Source: CAZOLI01 sp964580675 (GTDB lineage: Bacteria; Planctomycetota; MHYJ01; CAYXQY01). Taken from it: 64,000 bases of DNA. Both the position numbers and the translations under genes were made by a program. The stretch lies in NCBI GenBank assembly GCA_964580675.1, contig CAZOLI010000007.1, forward strand, positions 52,168 to 116,167, read 5' to 3'. The notes beneath the pieces are model-generated. The model saw only the letters and a list, made by a program, of their open reading frames with translations. It did not search any database and was not told the origin of the DNA. Positions within the stretch are counted from its first letter, which is position 1; every line of letters starts with the position of its first letter. This document shows, one piece after another, positions 17,174 through 24,969 of this stretch.

Positions 17174-18532
17174 ATGCCCGGAGGTAATGAAGCACTGGAT
17201 ACCATTGAGCAGAAACCACCTCAAAACACCGACGCCGAAGTCTCCGTACTCGGCAGTCTGCTTCTCGATAATGAACTGATCGGGGAAGTACTGGAGATTT
17301 TAAATCCGGAGGATTTTTACCTGCACGGTCACCAGCTGATTTTTGAAGTGATTCTGGATCTTTACGACGAAAACCGACCGGTGGACCAGGTCATTGTCTG
17401 TGAAGAACTCGAGAAACGCGATCAGATGGAATCCGTTGGCGGCCCGGATCGAGTTGTGGAACTTGCGGAGTCGGTTCCTTCAACGGCGTCCTGCATCGAA
17501 CACGCCAAACTGATTCGGGGCAAAGCGATTCTTCGCCGCCTGGTCAATGTCTGCAACAGGATGGCTCAAAATGCCCTGAGTGAATCGGGAGATCCGGATG
17601 AAATTCTGGAGGAGGCGGAACGGCAAATCTTCAAAGTTGCGCGCTCCCGGGAGGAGCAGCAATCCATTTCCGTGGGGGATCTGCTCAAGGACACAATCGA
17701 ACAAATTGAGGAAAGCCGGGAACAGGACGGTCTGGTCACGGGGATTCCAACGGGCCTCCGGGATCTCGACGAAAAATTGGGCGGGTTCCAGAAAGGCGGT
17801 TTTATTGTTCTGGCCGGCCGTCCGAGCATGGGAAAAACCAGTCTTGCCCAGACCTTCGCCGCCCATACAACCATTCAGGAAAAGGTTCCCACGGCCATAT
17901 TCAGCCTGGAAATGACGGCGGATCAAATTGCGAGAAACATGCTGCTTGCCGAAGCCGGTGTTCCTCCTTACAAAGTAAAAAAAGGAATGATCGGAGAGGA
18001 GGAAATGCAGAAAATCACCAATGTTGCGGGATCTTTTGAAGATACCCCGCTTTACATCGACGACTCCAGCGCGGTCTCAAGCCAGGAACTCCGGGCCCGA
18101 ATTCGCCGGTTAAAATCCAAGAAGGACATTGAACTGGTGTTTGTCGACTACCTGCAAATGATGGAGGGGCCCGACGTACACAGCCGTCAGGAAGAAATTG
18201 CGGTCATTTCCCGGTCCCTCAAAGGTATCGCTCGTGAATTGAACATTGCCGTTGTTGCGCTATCACAGTTGAACCGGCAGGTGGAACAGCGAGAAACCCC
18301 GCGACCCAAACTCGCCGATCTCCGGGAATCCGGAGCGATTGAACAGGACGCCGACGTGGTTATGATGCTGTACCGTGATTATTACTATTCGGGAAACGAG
18401 GACAAAAAGGGGATCACTGAAATACTCATCACCAAACACCGAAATGGCCCGACCGGTACCGTTGAAGTCCACTTTGACCAGAACCTGATGAGGTTTGAAA
18501 ACCTCGCTCAGGACCCCACGCCGCTCGGTTAA
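17174..18532 (+). CDS. dnaB: Replicative DNA helicase DnaB
   Basis: The 452-residue product matches the whole DnaB family: an N-terminal domain (about 17-115, QNTDAEVSVLGSLLLDNELIG), a linker that binds DnaG primase, and a RecA-type ATPase. The Walker A is GRPSMGKTS (about 216-224), the Walker B is LVFVDYLQMM, and ALSQLNRQVEQR with DLRESGAIEQDADVV are the other conserved blocks. DnaB is a hexamer that unwinds DNA at replication forks. The ATG has a strong GAGAGGGG upstream, and a promoter lies 65 bases before. It stands alone; the neighbouring rplI/ssb genes of many genomes are absent. Confidence 0.97.
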   Translation: MPGGNEALDTIEQKPPQNTDAEVSVLGSLLLDNELIGEVLEILNPEDFYLHGHQLIFEVILDLYDENRPVDQVIVCEELEKRDQMESVGGPDRVVELAESVPSTASCIEHAKLIRGKAILRRLVNVCNRMAQNALSESGDPDEILEEAERQIFKVARSREEQQSISVGDLLKDTIEQIEESREQDGLVTGIPTGLRDLDEKLGGFQKGGFIVLAGRPSMGKTSLAQTFAAHTTIQEKVPTAIFSLEMTADQIARNMLLAEAGVPPYKVKKGMIGEEEMQKITNVAGSFEDTPLYIDDSSAVSSQELRARIRRLKSKKDIELVFVDYLQMMEGPDVHSRQEEIAVISRSLKGIARELNIAVVALSQLNRQVEQRETPRPKLADLRESGAIEQDADVVMMLYRDYYYSGNEDKKGITEILITKHRNGPTGTVEVHFDQNLMRFENLAQDPTPLG

Positions 18533-18554
18533 CAGACACCGGATTCGGGAAATG

Positions 18555-18572
18555 GTCCTCCTTCGGACTTTT
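18555..18572 (+). terminator. Weak hairpin with T-run after dnaB
   Basis: GTCC (18555-18558) and GGAC (18565-18568) can pair over a 6-base loop, with TTTT directly after. The stem is only 4 bases, so this is a poor terminator candidate. It lies in the 54-base gap between convergent genes. Confidence 0.25.
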
Positions 18573-18586
18573 GACCGGGCGGATCC

Positions 18587-19477
18587 TCAACCCGTCCCGT
18601 CCGGCAACCGATGAGCAAGAAACCATCGCAGAAGCCGAACAAGTGTCGACGGCCGGTCCTCCTGCATATAGTGACCGGCCTTCGGAAGCGACACGGAATG
18701 TGCCCCGGGATACACCTGTTCGAGATCTCCCGGGTTCCCCGGGCCAAACACGGGATCCTGTTCGCCCCGTACGATGAGAACCGGAACGGACATCTCCCGC
18801 ACACGGCGGCGAATACGCTTTAATGTCTCATGCCCGGGATGTTGCCGGCCATCGGGAATCAACCGCGGAAACGCAAGAATCCCGGCACGTGACGCCGGTC
18901 CCCGAAAGGGCCGCCGGTAATTTGCCAGTACGGATCCGGTTATGCGTTGGTTATTGAACGTCCCCACCCTCAGCCCCACTTCCGTAAATAAATTGAATCG
19001 CTCCAGAGCAATTTCCCCCACAACTGGCCAGCGGAGCATTCGAAAGAGAAACGGCAGGTTCAGGTCAAGAAAGATATCCGTGTTCAGAAAAACCAAACCT
19101 CCGGGGGAACCGTTAAATCGGAGCATCGCACCGAGCCCGATCGGGCCTCCCCAGTCATGACAGACGAGGACGGGTTCGGACGTGCCGGTCTTTTCAAGGA
19201 CCGTGACGATGGCATCAATATGTCGATCAATTGAATGGGCGTGCCAATCCGACGGCTTTTCCGACAGGCCGAACCCGAGCAGATCCGGCGCAAGTACGTG
19301 GTAGCCGGCAGACCGGATTGGTTCAAAGAACCGACGATAGAGAAACGACCAGGTGGGATTTCCGTGAAGGAACAGAACGGTCCGTTCTTCTCTGTTTCCC
19401 GCCTCCACGGCATGAATGCATCCAACCCCCGTTCGAAAATATCTGCTGGAGACGGGATTTTTCTCCGGAAACAGCAA
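18587..19477 (-). CDS. Alpha/beta hydrolase, haloalkane dehalogenase-like
   Basis: The protein has the haloalkane dehalogenase pattern: HGNPTWSFLYR (oxyanion and halide-contact Asn), HDWGG with Asp as nucleophile instead of Ser and Trp beside it, VRGEQDPVFGP with the acidic residue late in the fold, and AGHYMQEDRP with the catalytic His. Asp nucleophile with an acid after strand 7 fits the HLD-I/III groups. Haloalkane dehalogenases hydrolyse carbon-halogen bonds, but many relatives have unknown natural substrates. I choose the TTG at 19477, behind GGGAGG; an upstream TTG at 19507 is possible. The gene is on the minus strand between convergent dnaB and divergent argG-like genes and has no obvious partner. 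Confidence 0.8.
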   Translation of the reverse strand: MLFPEKNPVSSRYFRTGVGCIHAVEAGNREERTVLFLHGNPTWSFLYRRFFEPIRSAGYHVLAPDLLGFGLSEKPSDWHAHSIDRHIDAIVTVLEKTGTSEPVLVCHDWGGPIGLGAMLRFNGSPGGLVFLNTDIFLDLNLPFLFRMLRWPVVGEIALERFNLFTEVGLRVGTFNNQRITGSVLANYRRPFRGPASRAGILAFPRLIPDGRQHPGHETLKRIRRRVREMSVPVLIVRGEQDPVFGPGNPGDLEQVYPGAHSVSLPKAGHYMQEDRPSTLVRLLRWFLAHRLPDGTG

Positions 19478-19587
19478 CCAGACCTCCCAGCGAAACGTGC
19501 CGGTCAAATTGATTCCCGACCGAACCGGGGGAAATTTTTACGGATTCAATCGGAAATTGAAAGCAAATTCCCAAAACGGCGTTCCCT

Positions 19588-19617
19588 TGATCTTTCTGAA
19601 ATGGTTCGCGTACAATA
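19588..19617 (+). promoter_or_regulatory. Predicted promoter of the argG-like gene
   Basis: TTGATC (19588-19593) and TACAAT (19612-19617) with an 18-base spacer, leaving a leader of roughly 85 bases before the ATG at 19711. Confidence 0.5.
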
Positions 19618-19710
19618 CAGTTTCGGTTTGCGGGACGCGCGAACCCCGCCAAACAGATATTGTTTCTTTTCAGGGTGCTCGGACAATTCCTCCGAACCCC
19701 ATCATAGGCT

Positions 19711-20871
19711 ATGACGAAAGTGGTTGTCGCATTTTCGGGTGGTCTGGATACCCTTATCTGTATTGATTACCTGAAGTCCCGGAAAAATCTTCAGGTAATT
19801 ACGTACTGTGCAAACATCGGCCAGGTTCCGTACATTGAACCGGTTGGGGAAAAATCGATTGAACTCGGGGCCGCAGCCTCACACCTGGAGGACGTTCGCG
19901 ACAAATTCGCCGAGGAATATATCCTTCCCGCCATACGTGCCCAGGCCGTTTACGGCTCCGGTTACTACCTCGGATCAGCACTGGCAAGACCCCTGATAGC
20001 AAAAGAACTTGTCCAGGTCGCTCGCGAGGAGGGATGCTCCTACCTCGCGCACGGTGGTCGGGGGGGTGGCAACGACGCCATTCGATTTAACCGCTACTTC
20101 AAAAAACTCGCTCCTCAGCTGGAGGTGATTGCTCCCCTCGATGATCTCGAGGTCCACCATCCGGGAGACGACATTGATTACGCCCGTAAGGCCTCGATCA
20201 ATCTGGACTCCGTAACCAAAACGGTGTACAACGTGGAGCAGAATTTGTGGTGTACCAACATCCAGCTCTCCCCGTTCAAGGACGCCTGGGAGGAAGCACC
20301 GATGGAAACATACATCATGACGGTTCCTCCGGAGAAGGCCCCCGATCGAACCATCGAAATTGACCTGGAATTCAGAAAAGGCAAACCTGTTGCCCTCGAC
20401 GGAGAAGAACAACCTCTTCACGAACTCATTGAAACCCTGAACCGCATCGGACGGAAATTCGCCGTGGGGAGAATTGATGTGATCGAACCCCGCCTCACGG
20501 GAGAACGGAAACGTGAGATATATGAACAACCGGGAGCAACCCTTATCAACAAAGGGTATCGGGCACTCGAAGAACTGGTTCAGCCACGGGAAGTGATGGA
20601 CCTGAAACGTCCCCTGGAACGTCAGTACGGCAACCTGATCTACGAAGGCAGATGGTTCTCCGAAGAACGGGAGGGACTGGACGCCTTCTTTGAATCCATC
20701 AATCACCGAATGACGGGGACGGTTCGACTTCGGGTAAGCAAAGGAATGGTTCGGATTGTCGGGCGAAAATCTGCGTCGGAAACCCTCGAAGAGAAGGAAT
20801 CCATTGACATCCGAAAAATCAAAGAACAGCTCTCCGAAACCGAATCCCCCTCGCCCCTTTCATTCCAGTAA
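19711..20871 (+). CDS. Argininosuccinate synthase-like protein (divergent)
   Basis: The fold of ArgG is clear: the ATP loop AFSGGLDT (7-14), YYLGSALARPLIAK, the block GRIDVIEPRLTGERKREIYE, and WFSEEREGLDAFFESI with TGTVRLRVSKG near the end. ArgG joins citrulline and aspartate, using ATP, in arginine synthesis. Two substrate regions differ from the usual enzyme: HGGRGGGND (114-122) replaces the normal HGATGKGND, and after NLW the usual S-x-EGG segment reads CTNIQLSPF (about 181-189). It is thus either a divergent ArgG or a relative with another acceptor. argF lies elsewhere in the window; argH is not seen. The start ATG has only a weak AGG upstream, and cinA follows eight bases after the stop. 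Confidence 0.75.
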   Translation: MTKVVVAFSGGLDTLICIDYLKSRKNLQVITYCANIGQVPYIEPVGEKSIELGAAASHLEDVRDKFAEEYILPAIRAQAVYGSGYYLGSALARPLIAKELVQVAREEGCSYLAHGGRGGGNDAIRFNRYFKKLAPQLEVIAPLDDLEVHHPGDDIDYARKASINLDSVTKTVYNVEQNLWCTNIQLSPFKDAWEEAPMETYIMTVPPEKAPDRTIEIDLEFRKGKPVALDGEEQPLHELIETLNRIGRKFAVGRIDVIEPRLTGERKREIYEQPGATLINKGYRALEELVQPREVMDLKRPLERQYGNLIYEGRWFSEEREGLDAFFESINHRMTGTVRLRVSKGMVRIVGRKSASETLEEKESIDIRKIKEQLSETESPSPLSFQ

Positions 20872-20879
20872 ACCCGGTT

Positions 20880-21383
20880 ATGTCACGGGAAAACAACCTC
20901 GCCGAAGACGTTGTTGAGACCCTTCGTGACGCCAATCACCTCCTTGCCCTGGCCGAGTCCTGTACGGGTGGTATGGTTTCGGAGCGAATCACCTCTGTAC
21001 CGGGAGCATCCGACGTATTTGAAGAAGCGATCATCAGTTATTCCAACGACGCAAAAATTCGCCGTCTGGCCGTTGATCCGGAGGTGATGAGCGAACATGG
21101 AGCGGTGAGTGAAGAGGTGGCCGTTGAAATGGTCGAGGGGGCTTACCTTGTGCCGGACGTCACCGTAGCGGCTTCTATTACCGGTATTGCGGGGCCCACC
21201 GGGGGAACCGATGAAAAACCGGTGGGAACCGTCTGTTTCGCTCTGAAGGAAAAACACGAACCGATCGTTGTCACCACCCGCCACTTCGACGGCAACCGGC
21301 AATCCGTTCGGGAACAGAGCACCCGATTCATACTGAAGTCACTTCAGAACCGGGACGTCATGCTGAATGAAAACGAGGAGTAA
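20880..21383 (+). CDS. CinA C-terminal domain protein (nicotinamide-nucleotide amidase, PncC)
   Basis: The 167-residue protein is the stand-alone CinA amidase domain. Family signatures are LALAESCTGGMVSERIT near residue 21, EEAIISYSNDAKI, and SITGIAGPTGGTDEKPVGT around 99. The domain deamidates nicotinamide mononucleotide to nicotinic acid mononucleotide, recycling NAD. It lacks the N-terminal MoaB-like domain of full-length CinA. It follows the argG-like gene by eight bases, so they are probably co-transcribed; no functional link between them is known to me. The next gene converges from the other strand with an 11-base gap. Confidence 0.9.
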   Translation: MSRENNLAEDVVETLRDANHLLALAESCTGGMVSERITSVPGASDVFEEAIISYSNDAKIRRLAVDPEVMSEHGAVSEEVAVEMVEGAYLVPDVTVAASITGIAGPTGGTDEKPVGTVCFALKEKHEPIVVTTRHFDGNRQSVREQSTRFILKSLQNRDVMLNENEE

Positions 21384-21393
21384 TCCGCGTCGT

Positions 21394-22398
21394 TCACGGC
21401 CCGTCGGAACCTGCCTTCACAAACCGGTCGAAAATACGAACGACATAAATCGGCACGAGCAAAATTAGAAAGGAGAGCCCCTGCCACATCCCGATTAGTC
21501 CCCCGACGATTCCCCCGTTTAAATAAATCTCGCCCTTCACGCCGGTTCCGACGGTTTTGCCGATGGAAGCCGGTGTTGGATTGAGCCAGGCCCGAACGAA
21601 CGCGAATGAAAACAGCACGACAAACAGTAAAACGGGCGGAATACTGTTCAGTGTCATCGACACGTCCTGCACCGTCACGTACACAAACAACAGCAGAAGA
21701 CAGACGAGGAAGATTTCCCCGAAAAAATACAGTAAGAAACTTCCGGTCCGCTGTGGTGATTCCTCCAGTATGCTTATTGACGTAACGAGAAAAATATGAA
21801 GACCAAGCAGGAAGGCAAATCCGACGCCGGTCCACCAGAAAACACCGGCAGCCCCGGCGAGACTTAATCCGAGGAGAAAGTTACCCGATCGAAGCAATCC
21901 CATAAGCACCGGGCCCCAGATCGGATGTGTTGACCCAAGCACGTTATAAATAACAATCCCCAGTCCAAGCCCCCCTCCCAGCATCCCGCAGAAATACCCC
22001 GCAAAGCTCGAAAGAAGCCATCCGGAGAACAGAAGGACCGCAGCAAGCAGAAACGCCACCGTAACGGAAATCCGTCCGGCCGGCAGCGGACGATCCGGGT
22101 GAAGTTCCCGATCCCGACGCACATCCGTGACGTCATTCAGAACCATCCCCCCCGAATACAGCAACACCGAAGCACCAATCAAAAGCAAAAACTGGGGAAG
22201 AGAACCAGTTTCCTTGAAGTGTCGAACAAGCAGACCGGCACCGAGAACGTCCGCCACGGCCGTCGGCGTGTTTTCCAGCCGAACAAGTTGCTGGAGGGAT
22301 TGAAGAAAGCCGGGCTCATTCCGCTCCTCGTCCCCCGATTCCCCTTCCTCATGTTGATTCGTTGATCCTGAATTTTTGGTTTTGGCGGTTTCGTTCAT
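21394..22398 (-). CDS. UbiA-like membrane prenyltransferase (EboC-like)
   Basis: An intramembrane UbiA-superfamily protein with about eight to nine hydrophobic helices. The first Asp-rich motif is complete (NDVTDVRRDRELHPDRPLPAGR), where the HPDRPLPAGR tail is as in EboC and some UbiA proteins. The second motif, normally D-x-x-x-D, is not visible: the corresponding loop reads ISILEESPQ. The family transfers prenyl groups to aromatic or other acceptors; the missing second motif may mean a changed activity. The start at 22398 (ATG behind GGACGAG) is preferred over an upstream TTG at 22428. It is the last gene of the minus-strand dxr-rseP-LSm-like block, 69 bases behind its neighbour, and ends opposite cinA. 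Confidence 0.75.
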   Translation of the reverse strand: MNETAKTKNSGSTNQHEEGESGDEERNEPGFLQSLQQLVRLENTPTAVADVLGAGLLVRHFKETGSLPQFLLLIGASVLLYSGGMVLNDVTDVRRDRELHPDRPLPAGRISVTVAFLLAAVLLFSGWLLSSFAGYFCGMLGGGLGLGIVIYNVLGSTHPIWGPVLMGLLRSGNFLLGLSLAGAAGVFWWTGVGFAFLLGLHIFLVTSISILEESPQRTGSFLLYFFGEIFLVCLLLLFVYVTVQDVSMTLNSIPPVLLFVVLFSFAFVRAWLNPTPASIGKTVGTGVKGEIYLNGGIVGGLIGMWQGLSFLILLVPIYVVRIFDRFVKAGSDGP

Positions 22399-22467
22399 GC
22401 TCGTCCGGCAGTTTGAGTTTCCGTCCAATCCGGCGGCGATGGTTTCCCGTCCCCCGGTATGGCGAGA

Positions 22468-22821
22468 TCAGTAAATGACGGCATCCTCAAGACGGGATAT
22501 GCTCATCACCCGCCGTTCCGGGACAATGACTTTGCTCCGATTTACCCGGACGCCGTGTTTGGCGGATTCCATAATATAAACTTCCTTGGTGGATTTTGAC
22601 TCCCTGCTGTCGTGAACGTCCGCTTCTTCGAGAACAAGTGATCCCCCGGAACGCTCCACAAGCGTACCGATGTATACAAATCGGGTGGCGGTGTCAATCA
22701 CCACCTCCGCTCCGATCATCTCGGACCAGGGACCCCTGTCGCCTTTTTCCTTTCCCGGTTTCCCTTCTTCCCTCGCCCCTCCTTCCGACGTGTCCTCCCC
22801 TTGATGCTTCTCTTCGCTCAT
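22468..22821 (-). CDS. Conserved small protein with LSm/SH3-like beta-barrel pattern
   Basis: The 117-residue protein has an acidic, disordered start (about 1-30), then a compact region: IGAEVVIDTATRFVYIGTL, LVLEEADVHDSRES, STKEVYIMESAKHGVRV and VPERRVMSISRLEDAV. The short strands around G-x-L resemble LSm/SH3-like small barrels, as found in many uncharacterised proteins of PVC bacteria; this is inference. The gene begins four bases after the rseP stop, so it is tightly linked to the protease. It could be a small cytoplasmic regulatory or RNA/protein-binding factor, but nothing in the sequence proves it. No membrane segment or cleavage signal is present. Confidence 0.6.
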   Translation of the reverse strand: MSEEKHQGEDTSEGGAREEGKPGKEKGDRGPWSEMIGAEVVIDTATRFVYIGTLVERSGGSLVLEEADVHDSRESKSTKEVYIMESAKHGVRVNRSKVIVPERRVMSISRLEDAVIY

Positions 22822-22825
22822 GGGT

Positions 22826-24964
22826 TTACATCAGGTTAATGATGTCCCAGTAAGTGACGACGATAATCAGGAAGATCAGGAACAGGAAACCCGACAATTG
22901 AATCATGTACAGGACATCCTCACTAAGCGGAGCCCCTCTGATTTTTTCCAGCACAAGAAACAGGATGTGTCCACCGTCCAGCGGGGGCAGGGGCAGAAGA
23001 TTCAAAATGCCGAGACTGATGGAGATCATGGCCAGCATCAGCAAAAACTGCCCCACGTCCCTCCGGGCCGTCTGGTAGGAAACGCTGGCAATTCGAACGG
23101 GCCCTGCAAGACCCTCACTGGCATCCTCCGAACCTTTAAAGAGTCTGGATATGCCGATGAAGGTCAATCCAAAGACCCCGATGGTCCGCCTGGTTCCCTG
23201 CACGATCCCGCCCACCAGTCCATATTGCTTGTTGAAGGTATCCATTCCCATCTGAACCCCCAGTTTACCGGTGTCCCGGGTTCGGGCCTCCAGTGTTTGT
23301 TCCATGGTTTCCGTATTTCCCTCCGTCGTTCGTTCCACGATCATCCGAATGCTGGAGGGGGTGAACTGCCGGAAATACCTCACAAATTTATATATACTGT
23401 CCAATTCCACTTTCGTCCCATTTTCCCGGTAAAACGCCTTAATTACATCCCCTTTCCGGAAGTCTGATTTGTAAAACGCGGAAAATTTCGGCAGTTCCGG
23501 TAGCGGTCCCGGTTCCTGCCGGTTATCAACAATCACCCCGAGCTGTCCATCCCCCCGTTCATTCCGCATCGGGGTGACGGATTTGTTTATTTCCCGGTCG
23601 TCCCGCCGCACCGTAATCTGAATTTCCTCTCCAGCATAGGCATCCAGGAGTTTCTTCATGTGGAACATACTCCCCACTCGAATCCCGGCAACCTCCACCA
23701 CCTGATCGTCTTTCTTCAATCCCGCCTGATCCGCGGGGGATCCCTTCTTTACACTCTTGATGATCGGTTTAAGGAGCAATTCCGTACTGACGTGGGGTTC
23801 CGTCTCCACTTCCGGTTGCATTTTGTAGCGTAATTTTTTCCCGTTCCTCAGAACACTTACCTCCACCGGGCCGGAGGGAACCCGCACGAATCTGGCCTGT
23901 TTAAATATCTCATCCGGCCGTTTCCGTTCGCCGCCGGAACCGGTCTGAATGGTTCGGGAGTTCACCCGAATGATGGTGTCCTCCTGCTGCAGATTCAGGT
24001 ATGATTTTATATTCTCCTCATCAACAATATCGTAGAGCGGATAGGTCTGCCCTTCGACCATGGCCAGATAAGGTGTGCCCCGTGAAACCGGTACGGTGTA
24101 ACACTCCTTCGAGCCGTCCGCTCGTCGCACCAGGTACGTTAGATCAGGATTTAAAAATTTATCCAGGGACTGGCGGATATCCTGAACGGATCGAACCGTC
24201 CACCCCTGAATTTTTTGAATCCGATCCCCCGGTTTCAGTCCCGCATCCGCCGCAGGGGTATTGGACGGCACGCCTTTGATCACGTTTGAGTACGGCGAAA
24301 TGCCCTGGTCATTCGGGCTATGAGCCTTCACAACCACAGTACGGGTTGTCGCCTCGCCATTATCCCCCCTGGATTTCAGGTAAAGTTTGATCTTCTGTCC
24401 TTCATTCACGCTCAGCAGTGCTTCCTGATAATCCCCGAGGTTGTTCACCTCCTGTTTCGGTCCCCAGGAGATCGAATCGGCGTCTTTTCCATCCGAAGCC
24501 CCCTGTTGCCGTTTTAATCCGACAATCCGATCACCCGGGGAAATGCCCGCTTCCCACTCGGGTGTGCCCGGTCTCAGTGCGCCCACCTGATTCTTCGGCA
24601 CATCCACGCCGATCCAGTACATCAGAATACAGATGGGAAAGGCGATGATGAGATTCATCAGGGAACCGGCCGAGAAAATCCAGAATCGCTTCCAGGCCGG
24701 TTTGGCATACAATTCGTAGTCCTCTCCTTCCCGATCGTCCTCGGGCATTTCCCCCGCCATCCGGACGTAACCACCGAGGGGAATTGCGCTGAGACAGTAT
24801 TCGGTGTCGCCGTACGTATAACTCAGGAGTTTCCACCCGAAACCCACACTGAATACTTCGACTTTTACACCCGCCCATTTGGCCACGGTAAAGTGGCCGA
24901 GTTCATGAACAAAAATCAGCCCACCAATTCCGACAACGATTAGGATGATTGCCGTTATTGACAT
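22826..24964 (-). CDS. rseP: Site-2 metalloprotease RseP with expanded PDZ array
   Basis: The active-site zinc motif HELGH is at residues 20-24, in the first membrane helix, and the second conserved motif LPLPPLDGGH is near residues 657-666. Membrane segments lie around 5-25, 98-118, 590-606 and 640-705. RseP-type proteases cleave transmembrane anti-sigma factors or signal peptides within the membrane. The 712-residue protein is far longer than the usual ~450, because the loop between the two active-site helices carries about five PDZ-like units: near 126-212, 226-295, 300-388, 398-470 and 475-565. Each has a G-L-x-x-G-D type core or a recognisable variant (AGLKPGDRI, AGLKKDDQV). It lies five bases after dxr, as is common in bacteria. 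Confidence 0.92.
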   Translation of the reverse strand: MSITAIILIVVGIGGLIFVHELGHFTVAKWAGVKVEVFSVGFGWKLLSYTYGDTEYCLSAIPLGGYVRMAGEMPEDDREGEDYELYAKPAWKRFWIFSAGSLMNLIIAFPICILMYWIGVDVPKNQVGALRPGTPEWEAGISPGDRIVGLKRQQGASDGKDADSISWGPKQEVNNLGDYQEALLSVNEGQKIKLYLKSRGDNGEATTRTVVVKAHSPNDQGISPYSNVIKGVPSNTPAADAGLKPGDRIQKIQGWTVRSVQDIRQSLDKFLNPDLTYLVRRADGSKECYTVPVSRGTPYLAMVEGQTYPLYDIVDEENIKSYLNLQQEDTIIRVNSRTIQTGSGGERKRPDEIFKQARFVRVPSGPVEVSVLRNGKKLRYKMQPEVETEPHVSTELLLKPIIKSVKKGSPADQAGLKKDDQVVEVAGIRVGSMFHMKKLLDAYAGEEIQITVRRDDREINKSVTPMRNERGDGQLGVIVDNRQEPGPLPELPKFSAFYKSDFRKGDVIKAFYRENGTKVELDSIYKFVRYFRQFTPSSIRMIVERTTEGNTETMEQTLEARTRDTGKLGVQMGMDTFNKQYGLVGGIVQGTRRTIGVFGLTFIGISRLFKGSEDASEGLAGPVRIASVSYQTARRDVGQFLLMLAMISISLGILNLLPLPPLDGGHILFLVLEKIRGAPLSEDVLYMIQLSGFLFLIFLIIVVTYWDIINLM

Positions 24965-24969
24965 GTTCG

